A stretch of DNA of 64,000 nt from Rhodococcus sp. RD6.2 (GTDB lineage Bacteria > Actinomycetota > Actinomycetes > Mycobacteriales > Mycobacteriaceae). The stretch lies in the NCBI RefSeq assembly GCF_001040705.1, contig NZ_CVQP01000001.1, forward strand, positions 1-64,000. The letters run 5' to 3'. A program made the position numbers and the translations under genes. A model generated the notes under the pieces. The model was not told the DNA's origin, made no database searches, and saw only the letters and a program-made list of their open reading frames with translations. Numbering within the stretch: position 1 is the stretch's first letter; the number at the start of each line of letters is the position of its first letter. This document shows positions 1-10,071 of this stretch, piece after piece.

Positions 1-786
<786 letters not shown>

Positions 787-900
787 AGCTACGCGTCCAC
801 TGTGCGGTATCTGAAACAACACACGTTGTTCAGAGCCGGAAATTTCGATCCTGATTGTTGGGGTTGTGTGTTTCTGGTTCCGTGTGACAGTTTCACAGAG

Positions 901-1018
901 TTACGGCGGCCATAGCGGAGGGGAAACGCCCGGTCCCATTCCGAACCCGGAAGCTAAGCCCTCCAGCGCCGATGGTACTGCACTCGACAGGGTGTGGGAG
1001 AGTAGGACACCGCCGTAC
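901..1018 (+). rRNA. rrf: 5S ribosomal RNA
   Basis: A complete 5S rRNA of about 118 nt begins TTACGGCGGCCATAGCGG and contains the invariant CCCATTCCGAACCCGGAAG. It closes with a segment (CACCGCCGTA) complementary to the 5' end, forming helix I. It lies about 115 nt after the 23S gene, the usual spacing in mycolic-acid actinobacteria, and is followed by a strong hairpin terminator. Confidence 0.97.
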
Positions 1019-1032
1019 ATAACATCCCGGGG

Positions 1033-1064
1033 ACCCCGGAACCAGAGTTTTCTGGTTCCGGGGT
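1033..1064 (+). terminator. rRNA operon terminator
   Basis: A perfect 14-bp stem (ACCCCGGAACCAGA paired with TCTGGTTCCGGGGT) with a GTTT loop is followed by TTTCGG, 14 nt after the 5S gene. This is a classic intrinsic terminator closing the rrn operon. The next 170 bases up to the convergent gene that ends at 1234 show no further feature. Confidence 0.93.
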
Positions 1065-1233
1065 TTTCGGCGTTTCGGGCCCTGTTCATCCTGATCCGCG
1101 CACGCGACAACCCCTGCGCACGGGTTTCGATGCGTCCACACCGGCATCGCCCGCAGAACGGCGGTGCGAACGAGCGAAAAGGGGTGCGCACACTGCCGTT
1201 GGTGCGATGTCCGCGCGCGAGCGAGGGTTGTCG

Positions 1234-1590
1234 CTACTCGTCGTAGAGGGATCCGAACTCGTGTGCTTCGACGAGGCGCCGGGGCGCCGTCAGGCACCAC
1301 GCTTCCGTCACCAACTCGAGGAGTTCGTTGGCCTCGATGCCCTCGAGGTGCACGACGACCCAACCGAACTGGCCGGCGGTGAACTGGACCTCGAACACCT
1401 CGGGGCGCTCGGCAACGAGGGCGATCTGCTCGTCGAGTGTGGCCTTCAGCCCGACCGTCTGCGTCTTCTCCCAGATGTAGGCGTAGCCCTTGCTGCAGAC
1501 CTTGAGCGCGATCCAGTTTCCCGTATCGATCTGCTCGGTTTCGGGCAAGGTCTGCAGCATTGCGAGGAACTCGTCGACGGTCACAGCCAT
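1234..1590 (-). CDS. MmcQ/YjbR family protein
   Basis: A 118-residue protein beginning MAVTVDEFLAMLQTLPETEQ. Its alpha/beta core carries the family features: W-I-A-L-K near residue 27, a central lysine/aspartate-rich strand, and a C-terminal LLELVTEAWCLTAPRRL helix resembling the MmcQ/YjbR (CyaY-like fold) family. These proteins are annotated as DNA-binding, but their biochemical role is not established. The length is typical. The gene is converging on the rRNA operon and starts 32 bp left of the cyclase stop, so it could be co-transcribed with the cyclase. Family assignment is secure; function is unknown. Confidence 0.85.
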   Translation of the reverse strand: MAVTVDEFLAMLQTLPETEQIDTGNWIALKVCSKGYAYIWEKTQTVGLKATLDEQIALVAERPEVFEVQFTAGQFGWVVVHLEGIEANELLELVTEAWCLTAPRRLVEAHEFGSLYDE

Positions 1591-1622
1591 GCCCCACGTC
1601 TACCAGAGGCGACCGACATCCG

Positions 1623-3176
1623 TCAGGTCACGGGAACAGGGGTAGCGAGTCTCGTCGGGACAGCACGCCCGCGCAGTAGTACCGAATCGCCCAGCGCCCA
1701 CCGCTGCGAAACCTCCGGTGCGGCTGCGGCAACCGTTCGCGCGGATGCGACCAGAGCGCCCGGGACCGACTTTGCCAGCTCGCACAGCCGGGCCGCCTCG
1801 TTGACCGGATCGCCGATCACGGTGTACTCGAACCGATTGCGTGCGCCGATGTTCCCCGCGACCGCGATGCCGGCAGCAACACCGATCGCGGCGCTGCAGT
1901 CGGGCACTTCCACGACCAGGCGGTCACGGATCCGCCGAGCAGCTGCGAGGGCGTTGCCCTCGGGATCGTCGAGTTCGGCCGGTGCTCCGAAGATCGCGAG
2001 CGCGGCGTCGCCCTCGAACTTGTTGATCAGGCCCCCGTGGAGGTCGACCTCGTCCACTACGACCGCGAAGAAGCGGTTGAGGAGTTCGACCACCTCGCGG
2101 GGCGGACGGGTGGCGGCGATGTGCGTGGACCCGACGAGGTCGATGAAGAAGACGGCGATTTGCCGCTCCTCGCCGCCCAACTCCGGATTGCGGGCGATCG
2201 CCGCCTCCGCGACCTCCCTGCCGACATGCCTGCCGAACAGCTCCTGGATGCGTTCGCGCTCTCTCAGTCCCTCGGCCATCCGGTTGAATCCGCTCTGCAG
2301 CTCACCCAGTTCGGTGCCGTCGTAGACCACCACCCTCGCATCGAGATTGCCCCGTTCGACTTCGGCCATCGCACCGCGAACGGCGCGGATCGGCGCGACG
2401 GTGGCTTCCAGACCCAGCAGGGTGAGCGCGAACCCGCACGCCAGAGTGACGCCGCCGATCGCCAGGATGGACACGTTCACCTGGGTGGCGTCGTTGTCCT
2501 CCCGTGCGAGGCTGAAGATTGCCACCAGCATGAGACCGAAGACCGGGACGCCCGTGCCCAGCAGCCAGGCCAGCAGGCCACGCCCGGTGACGCGTGCGAA
2601 GCGCACCCGACGTGGATCACCCGCTTCCAGAGCTCGCGCGGCTGCGGGACGAAGGGAGAATTCGCTGAGCAGGTAGCTGAAGGCGCACACGGTGACCGTG
2701 CCCATCGCGATGGTGAAGGAGACCTTGGGAATCGTCGCCGGGTCGATCAGGCCGTACGCGGTGGTGAACAGGGCAAGCCCGCCCGACCACAACACGATCT
2801 GGATAGTGGTCAGGCGCCACGGCATCGACAGGGCCGCCGTTGCCTCTCGGCGGGTGGGAGTGCGTCCCTCGACCGCCCACCTGAGGCCGCGGATTCCCAT
2901 CAAGGTGCCCCACACCGTTCCGATGAGCAGCGACGCGGCGATGTAGATCGGTCCGATCACTGCTGTGACGATCCGGAACTCCGGTGTGAAGAGCTCGGGC
3001 CCGGGGATCACGACGAGAAACAGGGTTCCGACGAGCAGCGTGCCGATCAGGTTGGACAGCATCAGTGATGCGGTGACCAGGATCTGGACGCGGGTCCGGC
3101 GCACGTGGGGACTCTCGTTGACCGTTCCGAGAATCGGCGATCCGAGCTGTGAGGTGGAACGGCGGAAGCGTCGCAT
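1623..3176 (-). CDS. Membrane-bound class III adenylate cyclase with HAMP domain
   Basis: Makes cAMP from ATP at the inner membrane. Six hydrophobic segments fill roughly the first 255 residues, followed by a HAMP linker (V-A-P-I-R-A-V-R through [15 protein letters not shown]) and a C-terminal cyclase domain. Catalytic residues are intact: metal-binding Asp in FFIDLVGST and in [12 protein letters not shown], adenine-selecting Lys in the latter, and transition-state Asn/Arg in [10 protein letters not shown]. The layout and sequence match the M. tuberculosis Rv1318c-Rv1320c group, which also sits beside nucS; here there is one copy instead of three. I place the start at ATG 3176 ([13 protein letters not shown]). 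An in-frame ATG at 3236 would add 20 residues but crowds the divergent nucS promoter and has no ribosome binding site. Confidence 0.93.
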   Translation of the reverse strand: MRRFRRSTSQLGSPILGTVNESPHVRRTRVQILVTASLMLSNLIGTLLVGTLFLVVIPGPELFTPEFRIVTAVIGPIYIAASLLIGTVWGTLMGIRGLRWAVEGRTPTRREATAALSMPWRLTTIQIVLWSGGLALFTTAYGLIDPATIPKVSFTIAMGTVTVCAFSYLLSEFSLRPAAARALEAGDPRRVRFARVTGRGLLAWLLGTGVPVFGLMLVAIFSLAREDNDATQVNVSILAIGGVTLACGFALTLLGLEATVAPIRAVRGAMAEVERGNLDARVVVYDGTELGELQSGFNRMAEGLRERERIQELFGRHVGREVAEAAIARNPELGGEERQIAVFFIDLVGSTHIAATRPPREVVELLNRFFAVVVDEVDLHGGLINKFEGDAALAIFGAPAELDDPEGNALAAARRIRDRLVVEVPDCSAAIGVAAGIAVAGNIGARNRFEYTVIGDPVNEAARLCELAKSVPGALVASARTVAAAAPEVSQRWALGDSVLLRGRAVPTRLATPVPVT

Positions 3177-3273
3177 GGTGTCGCTCACACTAGCGGCGCC
3201 GGCCAGGGCGAGCGCGCCGCCACGTGTGGCGAGCATGCGGGTGTCGGCGGCCGCGTGTTCTAGGGTGGTCGAC

Positions 3274-3948
3274 GTGCGTCTCGTGATTGCCAGCTGCCAG
3301 GTCGACTATGTCGGACGACTCACCTCTCACCTGCCGAAGGCCCGCAGGCTGCTGCTGGTGAAGTCGGACGGCTCCGTCAGCATCCATGCCGACGACCGCG
3401 CCTACAAGCCCTTGAACTGGATGAGCCCGCCGTGCTGGCTGGTCGAGAACAACGGTGACGACGGCACGATCCTGTGGGTGGTCACCAACAAGGCCGGCGA
3501 GGAACTGCGCATCACGATCGACGAGGTCGAGCACGACTCCTCACACGAGCTCGGTATCGATCCGGGGCTCGTCAAGGACGGTGTCGAGGCGCATTTGCAG
3601 GAACTGCTCGCCGAGCACGTCGACACTCTCGGCGAGGGGTACAGCCTCGTTCGTCGTGAGTACATGACGGCGATCGGTCCCGTCGACCTGCTGGTCAGGG
3701 ACGGGACGGGCGCAGCGGTTGCGGTCGAGATCAAGCGCCGCGGCGAGATCGACGGTGTCGAGCAGCTGACGCGATACCTGGAGTTGCTCAACCGGGATCC
3801 GCTGCTCGCACCCGTGACCGGGGTGTTCGCCGCCCAGCAGATCAAGCCGCAGGCCCGCACGCTCGCCGAGGACCGCGGAATCCGCTGTCTCACCCTCGAT
3901 TACGAGGCGCTCCGGGGCATCGAGAGCACCGAGTTCCGACTGTTCTGA
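3274..3948 (+). CDS. nucS: Endonuclease NucS (mismatch-specific)
   Basis: A 224-residue protein almost collinear with M. tuberculosis Rv1321. NucS cuts both strands at mismatches and provides mismatch repair in actinobacteria that lack MutS/MutL. The N-terminal beta-sandwich DNA-binding domain ([28 protein letters not shown]) is joined to a C-terminal RecB-like nuclease. Active-site residues are visible in [32 protein letters not shown] and the C-terminal EFRLF tail, which binds the sliding clamp in homologues. The start is GTG 3274, inferred by homology; the open frame runs further upstream but would overlap the divergent cyclase. It is transcribed divergently from the cyclase. Confidence 0.97.
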   Translation: MRLVIASCQVDYVGRLTSHLPKARRLLLVKSDGSVSIHADDRAYKPLNWMSPPCWLVENNGDDGTILWVVTNKAGEELRITIDEVEHDSSHELGIDPGLVKDGVEAHLQELLAEHVDTLGEGYSLVRREYMTAIGPVDLLVRDGTGAAVAVEIKRRGEIDGVEQLTRYLELLNRDPLLAPVTGVFAAQQIKPQARTLAEDRGIRCLTLDYEALRGIESTEFRLF

Positions 3949-4007
3949 GCCGCCGGGCGGGAGGTGGTCTCGATCGACCCGCCCCGCCGCGTCACTAGAG
4001 TGGAGCC

Positions 4008-4310
4008 ATGCCCCGGCGCAACAACAATCGCAATTCTGGCGGCCGGTCACCCGTCGGGACCGGTGGGCCACGCGTGGAGGCCGGTCCCGCAGGGTATGAC
4101 GACGAGCAGTACCTGGTGCGTCAGATTCCGGGCGCGCGAGCACTCAAGACATACCGCTGCCCGGGTTGCGATCACGAGATCAGGCCTGGCGTGGCGCACC
4201 TTGTGGCGTGGCAGGCCGACGGTCTCGGCGGGGCCGAGGACCGCCGGCACTGGCACACCGGCTGCTGGAACGGTCGTGGTTCGCGGGGCGTCACCCGGCG
4301 TTGGTCGTGA
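4008..4310 (+). CDS. Small conserved zinc-binding-type protein
   Basis: A 100-residue, basic protein widely conserved next to nucS in actinobacteria and often mislabelled 'ATP/GTP-binding protein'. The N-terminus is Arg/Asn/Gly-rich and probably disordered. The core holds TYRCPGCDHEI, then HLVAW and RRHWHTGCW, that is two CxxC-like cysteines plus His/Cys ligands, as in an HNH-like or zinc-ribbon fold. No catalytic role is known. The last 20 bp overlap the convergent stop of the coiled-coil gene on the other strand. It follows nucS by 59 bp and is probably co-transcribed with it. Confidence 0.85.
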   Translation: MPRRNNNRNSGGRSPVGTGGPRVEAGPAGYDDEQYLVRQIPGARALKTYRCPGCDHEIRPGVAHLVAWQADGLGGAEDRRHWHTGCWNGRGSRGVTRRWS

Positions 4311-5289
4311 CCTGCTCCGTGTCGGATTCGTCGTCTGAGAACTCGGAGTCCGCGTGCTCGAGGTCGGCGAGGTCGGACTCGTCTGAATCCAAGTCGTCCT
4401 CCACATGATCGGTGTCCCGGCCGCGCTGTGAATCGGCCTTGCCGTCGAGGAGCTCGCCCTCTCGGTTGACCGATGCGAGCATCGCAGGCACCGAATCCAG
4501 CTGACCGCGAATTCCCAGCAGCTGCGCCAGGATCCGGCCGCGGAGCACACGCAACTCCTCGGCGAGCTCCTTGGCGTGGGCGATCCGCTTGTCCGCCTGC
4601 TCGGTGGCCGTCTGCAGCCGTCGCCTCGCCTCGTTGGTGGCGTCCGTCAGGCGACGTTCGGCCTCGGCCTTGCTCGATGCCTCGAGTTCGTCGACAGCGG
4701 CGACGACCTTCGTGCGGCGCTCGCTCATCGTGATCTCGAAGTCCTGCTGGATGCTGGCGCGCTTGGCGTCCGACTCCGCTTCGAGGCGCGCCGCCTCCGA
4801 CTGCGCCGCCTCGATCATCCGGGCGGCCTCGGTGCGGGCCCGGGCCATCGTCTGTTCGTGCTCGGTTTCCATCGCGGAGCGGCGGTCGTTGGTCTCGGCC
4901 AGCTTGGCCTCGTACTTGCCGCGCAGCGCCGTCGCTTCCTGCTCGGCGATGGAGATCATCTCGGCCGCGTCGGACTGCGCCTTGGCACGAACCTCCGACG
5001 ACTCGTCGGACGCGAGGCGGAGCATGCGTGAGATGCGCTCGCTCATGCCCTCGGCGGTGGTCGGCGGCACCGAGAGCCGATCGACGTCCTTGCGGAGCGA
5101 ATCGATCTCGTCGCGGGCGTCTTCGAGTTGGTGGGCGAGGTCGCGGGCCTGTGCGGCGGCGGCGTCACGGTCCGTCGCGGTCACCCGCAGTTCCGTGTCG
5201 AAGCGGTCGAAATACCGTCGAACTTCGTCCTTGTCGTATCCCTTGCGGACGATGGTGAACGGCATGCCGCCGTCGTGGTCGTAGGCCAT
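4291..5289 (-). CDS. DivIVA-domain coiled-coil protein
   Basis: A 332-residue cytoplasmic protein. The N-terminus (PFTIVRKGYDKDEVRRYFDRF) is the DivIVA/GpsB-type membrane-curvature motif. Residues from about 30 to 260 are almost continuous coiled coil rich in Ala, Glu, Arg and Gln. The last 60 residues are very acidic (DDLDSDESDLADLEH) and probably disordered. Such proteins scaffold polar growth or division, but it is not Wag31 itself, which is shorter and sits by ftsZ. I choose ATG 5289; a TTG at 5298 would add three residues. It corresponds in position to Rv1322. The gene overlaps the convergent zinc-binding-type gene by 20 bp. Confidence 0.85.
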   Translation of the reverse strand: MAYDHDGGMPFTIVRKGYDKDEVRRYFDRFDTELRVTATDRDAAAAQARDLAHQLEDARDEIDSLRKDVDRLSVPPTTAEGMSERISRMLRLASDESSEVRAKAQSDAAEMISIAEQEATALRGKYEAKLAETNDRRSAMETEHEQTMARARTEAARMIEAAQSEAARLEAESDAKRASIQQDFEITMSERRTKVVAAVDELEASSKAEAERRLTDATNEARRRLQTATEQADKRIAHAKELAEELRVLRGRILAQLLGIRGQLDSVPAMLASVNREGELLDGKADSQRGRDTDHVEDDLDSDESDLADLEHADSEFSDDESDTEQVTTNAG

Positions 5290-5351
5290 GCGAACCAATT
5301 TACCGCTGGTCGCGGCGATGAGGGACGGCGCAGGCAGGTTGTGATCTGCGA

Positions 5352-5383
5352 CACCACGCGCCCGCGTTCGCGGGCGCGTGGTG
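5352..5383 (-). terminator. Hairpin downstream of the epimerase gene
   Basis: A perfect GC-rich inverted repeat (CACCACGCGCCCGCG / CGCGGGCGCGTGGTG) lies 20 nt beyond the epimerase stop codon and 62 nt before the coiled-coil gene starts. It separates the two minus-strand genes. No long U tract follows, as is common in this GC range. Confidence 0.75.
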
Positions 5384-5403
5384 CTGTGGGTTTGCCGGGT
5401 GGT

Positions 5404-5877
5404 TCAGTGCGCGGGGTGCGCTGCAGGCTCCACCAGTTCGACGAGCACCCCGCCCGCGTCCTTCGGATGCATGAAGTTGATGCGGGAGTCGGCGGTGCCG
5501 CGCTTCGGTACGTCGTAGAGCAACCGGACGCCGCCGGCGCGGAGGCGCTCGGAAATCGCGTCGAGATCGGTGACCCGGTAGGCCATCTGCTGGATGCCGG
5601 GGCCGCTGCGGTCGATGAACTTCGCGATGGTGGAGTTCTCGTTCAGCGGCGCGAGGAGCTGGATCATCGGAGCGCCTGCCGGGCTGCCGGGGACGGAGAG
5701 CATCGCCTCGCGAACGCCCTGCTCCTCGTTCACCTCCTCGTGAGTGGAGACGAGGCCCAGGTGCTCGGCGTACCAGGCGAGGGCGACGTCGAGGTCGGGA
5801 ACGGCGATACCGACGTGGTCGATCGCGATCACCAGGTCGGAGGCAAGGGGTGAGCCTGCAGGAGTGGAGTTCGTCAT
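5404..5877 (-). CDS. mce: Methylmalonyl-CoA epimerase
   Basis: Interconverts (2R)- and (2S)-methylmalonyl-CoA, linking propionyl-CoA breakdown to succinyl-CoA. A 157-residue vicinal-oxygen-chelate protein with two beta-alpha-beta-beta-beta modules: IDHVGIAVPDLDVALAWY (metal His) and the second half with GIQQMAYRV, RLLYDVPKRG, NFMHPKDAGGVLVELVEP (metal-binding Glu and the family MHPK motif). The length is slightly above the family norm because of a 15-residue N-terminal extension. Its divergent partner is a thiolase, consistent with odd-chain fatty acid and sterol side-chain catabolism. It equals M. tuberculosis Rv1322A in position. Confidence 0.94.
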   Translation of the reverse strand: MTNSTPAGSPLASDLVIAIDHVGIAVPDLDVALAWYAEHLGLVSTHEEVNEEQGVREAMLSVPGSPAGAPMIQLLAPLNENSTIAKFIDRSGPGIQQMAYRVTDLDAISERLRAGGVRLLYDVPKRGTADSRINFMHPKDAGGVLVELVEPAAHPAH

Positions 5878-5968
5878 GGTCCGACGTTAGCGTTACCGTT
5901 TTGGTAGTTCTCTGTCGGCCGTGGCTTCGGTCGCCGTCGATGCTCGTGCCTGATCTTGGAGGAATGTC

Positions 5969-7159
5969 GTGACCAGTTCTGTCATCGTTGCCGGTGCTCG
6001 GACGCCGGTGGGTCGGTTGCTGGGTTCGCTGAAGGATTTCTCGGGGTCCGATCTCGGTGGCATCGCGATCAAGGGTGCGCTGGAGAAGGCGGGCGTTGCC
6101 CCCGAGCAGGTCGATTACGTCATCATGGGCCAGGTCCTCACCGCGGGCGCCGGACAAATCCCCGCACGGCAGGCCGCGGTCGCCGCAGGCATCCCGATGA
6201 GCGTGCCCGCACTGACCATCAACAAGGTGTGCCTGTCCGGCGTCAACGCCATCGCGATGGCCGACCAGATGATCCGCGCAGGCGAGTTCGACATCGTCGT
6301 CGCCGGCGGCCAGGAGTCGATGTCCCGCGCCCCGCACATGCTCGAGAAGTCCCGCACCGGCTTCAAGTACGGCGACGTGACCCTGCGCGACCACATGGCG
6401 TACGACGGCCTCCACGACATATTCACCGACCAGGCCATGGGTGCCCTCACCGAGTCCGCCAACGCCGACGACAAGTTCGTCACGCGGGACGCCCAGGACG
6501 CGTTCGCCGCCGCCTCCCACCAGAAGGCCGCCGCCGCCTGGAAGAACGGCATCTTCGACTCCGAGGTCGTCCCGGTCTCGATCCCGCAGCGCAAGGGTGA
6601 GCCGGTCCTCTTCGCCGCAGACGAGGGCATCCGCGCGGACACCACCGCCGAGTCGCTCGGCGCCCTGCGTCCCGCGTTCTCGAAGGACGGCACCGTGACC
6701 GCCGGATCCGCGTCCCAGATCTCCGACGGCGCCGCTGCCGTCATCGTCATGTCCAAGACCAAGGCCGAAGAACTCGGCCTCGAGTGGATCGCCGAGATCG
6801 GCGCCGCGGGCCAGGTCGCCGGACCCGACTCCACCCTCCAGTCCCAGCCCGCCAACGCCATCGCCGCGGCCTGCGCGAAGGAAGGCATCGCGCCCGCCGA
6901 CCTCGACCTGATCGAGATCAACGAAGCATTCGCCGCCGTCGGCATCGCGTCGACCCGGGAACTCGGCATCGACCCCGACAAGGTGAATGTCAACGGTGGT
7001 GCCATCGCGATCGGACACCCGCTCGGGATGTCGGGGGCCCGCATCGCGTTGCATCTGGCCCTCGAACTGCAGCGCCGCGGCGGCGGTGTCGGTGCTGCAG
7101 CCCTGTGCGGCGGCGGTGGACAGGGTGACGCCCTGATCATCCGAGTCCCCGCCAAGTAG
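5969..7159 (+). CDS. fadA4: Acetyl-CoA C-acetyltransferase (thiolase)
   Basis: A 396-residue biosynthetic-type thiolase, matching Rv1323 FadA4 in position. It condenses two acetyl-CoA to acetoacetyl-CoA or runs in reverse. The nucleophilic cysteine is in [11 protein letters not shown], the catalytic histidine in [16 protein letters not shown], and the second cysteine in [13 protein letters not shown]. The substrate-binding EINEAFAA motif is present. The start is GTG 5969 with a strong ribosome binding site (GGAGGA) 6 nt upstream. It is divergent from the epimerase gene across 91 bp that contain a short dyad, TACC-GTTTT-GGTA (5894-5906), a possible shared operator. Confidence 0.95.
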   Translation: MTSSVIVAGARTPVGRLLGSLKDFSGSDLGGIAIKGALEKAGVAPEQVDYVIMGQVLTAGAGQIPARQAAVAAGIPMSVPALTINKVCLSGVNAIAMADQMIRAGEFDIVVAGGQESMSRAPHMLEKSRTGFKYGDVTLRDHMAYDGLHDIFTDQAMGALTESANADDKFVTRDAQDAFAAASHQKAAAAWKNGIFDSEVVPVSIPQRKGEPVLFAADEGIRADTTAESLGALRPAFSKDGTVTAGSASQISDGAAAVIVMSKTKAEELGLEWIAEIGAAGQVAGPDSTLQSQPANAIAAACAKEGIAPADLDLIEINEAFAAVGIASTRELGIDPDKVNVNGGAIAIGHPLGMSGARIALHLALELQRRGGGVGAAALCGGGGQGDALIIRVPAK

Positions 7160-7179
7160 GCGCCGGGCTTGTACTCCAG

Positions 7180-7212
7180 TCACGGCCCCGGCGCATGGCG
7201 TCGGGGCCGTGA
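7180..7212 (+). terminator. Terminator after thiolase gene
   Basis: A perfect 11-bp stem, TCACGGCCCCG / CGGGGCCGTGA, around an 11-nt loop begins 20 nt beyond the thiolase stop. It isolates the thiolase from the next gene. Confidence 0.82.
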
Positions 7213-7255
7213 TGTCTCCCACAGCAACGACGGATCGTCGTAGAAGCCCGGCACA

Positions 7256-7636
7256 ATGGCGGTCATGGCGAACATCTTCGACCTCAGCACCCCGGCCAAG
7301 CGTTTCCGATTTGTCGCGATTCTCGAGGCGATCACCTGGGCCGGCCTGCTCATCGGTATGGCGTTCAAGTACCTGCCGGAGAACGGGAACGAGATCGGCG
7401 TGAAGATCTTCGGCCCCTTCCACGGCGGCGTGTTCGTCCTCTTCGTCATCGTTGCGCTCCTCACCGCGCGGTCCCTGAAGTGGAACCTCGTGACCACCGG
7501 CCTGGCCCTGCTCTCGAGCATCCCGCCGTTCTTCACGATCCTGTTCGAGGCGTGGGCCGTCCGGACCGGCAAGCTCGGCGAACTGTCGGTCACGAACGCC
7601 GACACCACGGCGGCCCGCGAACTCGACACCGTCTGA
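7256..7636 (+). CDS. DUF3817 integral membrane protein
   Basis: A 126-residue membrane protein with about three transmembrane helices: RFVAILEAITWAGLLIGMAF, HGGVFVLFVIVALLTA, and LVTTGLALLSSIPPFFTILF. The spacing of R-F-R, the charged loop after helix 1 and the FHGGVF segment resemble DUF3817 proteins. A second member of this family is encoded at 34,148 in this window. An alternative ATG three codons downstream (7265) is possible. No function is known for the family. It is bracketed by terminators, so it is probably monocistronic. Confidence 0.8.
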   Translation: MAVMANIFDLSTPAKRFRFVAILEAITWAGLLIGMAFKYLPENGNEIGVKIFGPFHGGVFVLFVIVALLTARSLKWNLVTTGLALLSSIPPFFTILFEAWAVRTGKLGELSVTNADTTAARELDTV

Positions 7637-7648
7637 CCCGGCCGATCC

Positions 7649-7680
7649 TGTGCCCCCGGACCTGCAAGGTCCGGGGCACA
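7649..7680 (+). terminator. Terminator after DUF3817 gene
   Basis: A stem of 13 bp with one bulged C (TGTGCCCCCGGACC / GGTCCGGGGCACA) around TGCAA starts 12 nt after the DUF3817 stop codon and ends 25 nt before the next start codon. No long T run follows, but position and stability suggest a terminator. Confidence 0.75.
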
Positions 7681-7705
7681 GTCGTCTTGTGACAAACTGG
7701 GCATC

Positions 7706-8644
7706 GTGACTCGACCCGGTTCCCGCCAGCCTGCACAACCGTCTGCCGCGATGGCGGCTGCCATGTCCGGGGCAGTGGATCTGTCCGGACTCAAGGACCG
7801 CCCGCAGCCCCCCGCGAACCCGCAGCCTGCCGCGACGGGCGGCGGACTCGCGCCGGTCGTCGACGTCACCGAGGCGACGTTCGAGGCGGAGGTCCTCGAA
7901 CGGTCGATGCAGGTCGTCGTCCTGGTGTCGTTGTGGTCGCCGCGGAGCGACGCGAGCGTCGCGTTCTCGCGTGAGCTCGACGGGCTCGCCGCGGAAGGCG
8001 ACGGCACCTGGGTGCTCGCCAAGGTCGACGTCGACGCCAACATGCGCATCGCGCAGGCGTTCGGCGTGCAGGGCATCCCGACCGTCGTCGCGGTCGCGGG
8101 CGGCCAGCCGCTCGCCGACTTCCAGGGTGTGCAGCCCATCGACGAGGTTCGCGGCTGGCTCGGGCAGGTGCTCGCCGCGACGGCGGGAAAGCTGTCGGGA
8201 CCGCCGCCGGCCGAAGGCGCCGAGCCGGAGCTGGAGGATCCGCGTTTCGTCGCTGCGGAGGACGCCCTCGCGGAAGGCGACCTCGACGGTGCCGAGGCTG
8301 CGTACCAGGCGATTCTCGATGCCGAGCCCGCGAACAAGGAGGCGCTCGCCGCGCTGCGACAGGTGCGATTCCTGGCGCGCGTGCAGACGGTCGCCCCGGA
8401 TGCGGTTGCCGCGGCGTCCGCCGATCCCGCGAACGTCGACGCCCAGCTGGCCGCGGCGGACGCGCTGCTCTACACGCAGCAGCCCGACGAGGCGTTCACG
8501 CTGCTGATCGCCGCGATCAAGCGGTACGTCGGCGACGACAAGACGACGGTGCGGACCCGACTCCTGGAGCTCTTCGAGCTCTTCGATCCTGCCGACCCGA
8601 TCGTCGTCGCCGCGCGTCGCAAACTCGCGTCCGCTCTCTACTAG
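7706..8644 (+). CDS. Thioredoxin-like protein without CXXC, with TPR domain
   Basis: A 312-residue cytoplasmic protein of the YbbN/CnoX type, equal in position to Rv1324. The thioredoxin fold spans about residues 48-165 (VVDVTEATFEAEVLE, VLAKVDVDANMRIAQAFGVQGIPTVVAVAGGQPL with the conserved cis-Pro). The place of the active-site CGPC is taken by LWSPRSDAS, so both redox cysteines are missing and it cannot act as a classical oxidoreductase. The C-terminal third (AEDALAEGDLDGAEAAYQAIL, EEA-like repeats, AADALLYTQQPDEAFTLL) is tetratricopeptide-like. A holdase or co-chaperone role is inferred from the family. Its stop overlaps the convergent stop of the metallopeptidase gene by 4 bp in a CTAG. 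Confidence 0.88.
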   Translation: MTRPGSRQPAQPSAAMAAAMSGAVDLSGLKDRPQPPANPQPAATGGGLAPVVDVTEATFEAEVLERSMQVVVLVSLWSPRSDASVAFSRELDGLAAEGDGTWVLAKVDVDANMRIAQAFGVQGIPTVVAVAGGQPLADFQGVQPIDEVRGWLGQVLAATAGKLSGPPPAEGAEPELEDPRFVAAEDALAEGDLDGAEAAYQAILDAEPANKEALAALRQVRFLARVQTVAPDAVAAASADPANVDAQLAAADALLYTQQPDEAFTLLIAAIKRYVGDDKTTVRTRLLELFELFDPADPIVVAARRKLASALY

Positions 8645-10071
8645 CCGTAGCGGCTGGTACAGGCGTCGGGGCCACCGAGGACGCCGGCGCGAAACGCGTC
8701 GACTCGGGCGAATCCGCTCGGCACCGTGTTGCCGTCGACATCGCTGGCCATCAGGCCGTCGGTGAGGAGGCCGGAGACCGCCTCGTCCAGGTCGCCGGGC
8801 GAGAGCGTGGGCGAGCCGCCTGCGGCGGTGGCTGCGGTCCACACCCCCGACAAGCAGGCCGCACGCAGTGCCGTCTTCGGCTCGGTGAGTGAATCACCCA
8901 TCTGCTGCTGGACCGCGAGCGTGAATCGGGACGCAACCAGGACGTAGGCACCGAAGTCGCCGCGGACGTCGACGGACAGTTCGTCGACACCGCCACCCGC
9001 GGGGTCGACGTCGTGCGGCGTTCCGCGGTCGATCAGTTCCGGCATCGAGACCCCGATGGTTCGGGTGGCCGGGCAGTAGGAGACGGGTTCGGTCGAGGCT
9101 GCGTCCGGGCATCCGGTGTCGGCGCCGGTGTAGACCACCTTCGGAGGCTGCGGCAACGCGAACTCCGACTGGAGCGAATCGAGGATCACATCGACCGACT
9201 CCTCGGTGACGGGCATCTCGCCGGTCTCCCCGGGGCGGGTGAACTGCTGGGGGAGTTGAGCGCGGCGGGCGTCGACTTCGGCCTCGTCGATTCTGCTGCA
9301 CGCGCGAGCTCCGTCGGTGAATCCGATCTGGAACGCGGTGACACGCTCGAAGGCGGTGCCGTGCACGCCTTCCGGGTCGTTCGGATCGGTGTCGCGGACG
9401 GCGACCATCGCCGCCATCACCGAGTTCAACCCGTCGGACGTGTTGAGCGTGAAGTGATTCGACCGACCGGCCGCGACGTGCCGCATGTACGCGCCCGCGA
9501 AACAGTCGGCCTGCTGTTCGAGGACGAGTGTGGGGGAGTCGGCACCGGCGAGTCCGGAGTCGTGCTGGACGGCGTGACCGTACTCGTGCGCGATGACCAT
9601 GACGACGGCCATCGGTCCGAAGGTATCCATCAGCGTCGGGAGCAGGATTGCGCGATCCCATCCGATCGAGCCGTCCCGAGTGCAGTAGCCGGCGTTGGCG
9701 ACCCCGTAGGTGCCGTCGCCGCAGAATCGGCTCGACCGTTCGATGGTCGGGTCCCACGACATGAGATCTGTCACCGGGCGGAACTCGCCCGCGAACACCG
9801 CCGGATACTCGGTGGACCAGAACGCGGCGAGATCGTCGATGGCGGAGGTGGCGAGGGTGTCGGCATCCGACCCGTCTGCCCCGCGCACCGACAGTGTCGA
9901 GTGCGGAGCGCCCGGTCTGGGGCCGCTCGGCCCCCCGGTGGCGGGGAGACCCGCAACGGTGAAGGGGTCGTCGTAGATCGACACCGCGTGACCGGCGACG
10001 ACCTGCGTGCAGCCCGCCAGCATCGCGGCGGCACCCGCCGCCGCAACAGCGACCAGCAGTGCGCGCCTCAT
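8641..10071 (-). CDS. Putative neutral zinc metallopeptidase lipoprotein
   Basis: A 476-residue exported protein. The signal peptide ends in a lipobox (MLAGC, lipid-modified Cys21). The zinc-binding motif HEYGH (in [15 protein letters not shown]) and a downstream Glu in [15 protein letters not shown] define the YpfJ/neutral zinc metallopeptidase family. The C-terminal half resembles no domain I can name and contains paired cysteines ([17 protein letters not shown]). The start ATG 10071 overlaps the glgB stop in ATGA, so translation is coupled to glgB; the frame is open further upstream only because it runs antisense-free through glgB. The link of a surface protease to glucan synthesis is unexplained. 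Confidence 0.88.
   Translation of the reverse strand: MRRALLVAVAAAGAAAMLAGCTQVVAGHAVSIYDDPFTVAGLPATGGPSGPRPGAPHSTLSVRGADGSDADTLATSAIDDLAAFWSTEYPAVFAGEFRPVTDLMSWDPTIERSSRFCGDGTYGVANAGYCTRDGSIGWDRAILLPTLMDTFGPMAVVMVIAHEYGHAVQHDSGLAGADSPTLVLEQQADCFAGAYMRHVAAGRSNHFTLNTSDGLNSVMAAMVAVRDTDPNDPEGVHGTAFERVTAFQIGFTDGARACSRIDEAEVDARRAQLPQQFTRPGETGEMPVTEESVDVILDSLQSEFALPQPPKVVYTGADTGCPDAASTEPVSYCPATRTIGVSMPELIDRGTPHDVDPAGGGVDELSVDVRGDFGAYVLVASRFTLAVQQQMGDSLTEPKTALRAACLSGVWTAATAAGGSPTLSPGDLDEAVSGLLTDGLMASDVDGNTVPSGFARVDAFRAGVLGGPDACTSRYG

Noticed and set aside
3177-3236. 20-residue N-terminal extension of the cyclase
   Set aside because: Possible but has no ribosome binding site and would leave only 37 bp for two divergent promoters.
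5300-8842. A 1,180-codon minus-strand frame across the epimerase, thiolase and thioredoxin-like genes
   Set aside because: Four well-supported genes occupy this stretch in other frames; the translation is biased and motif-free.
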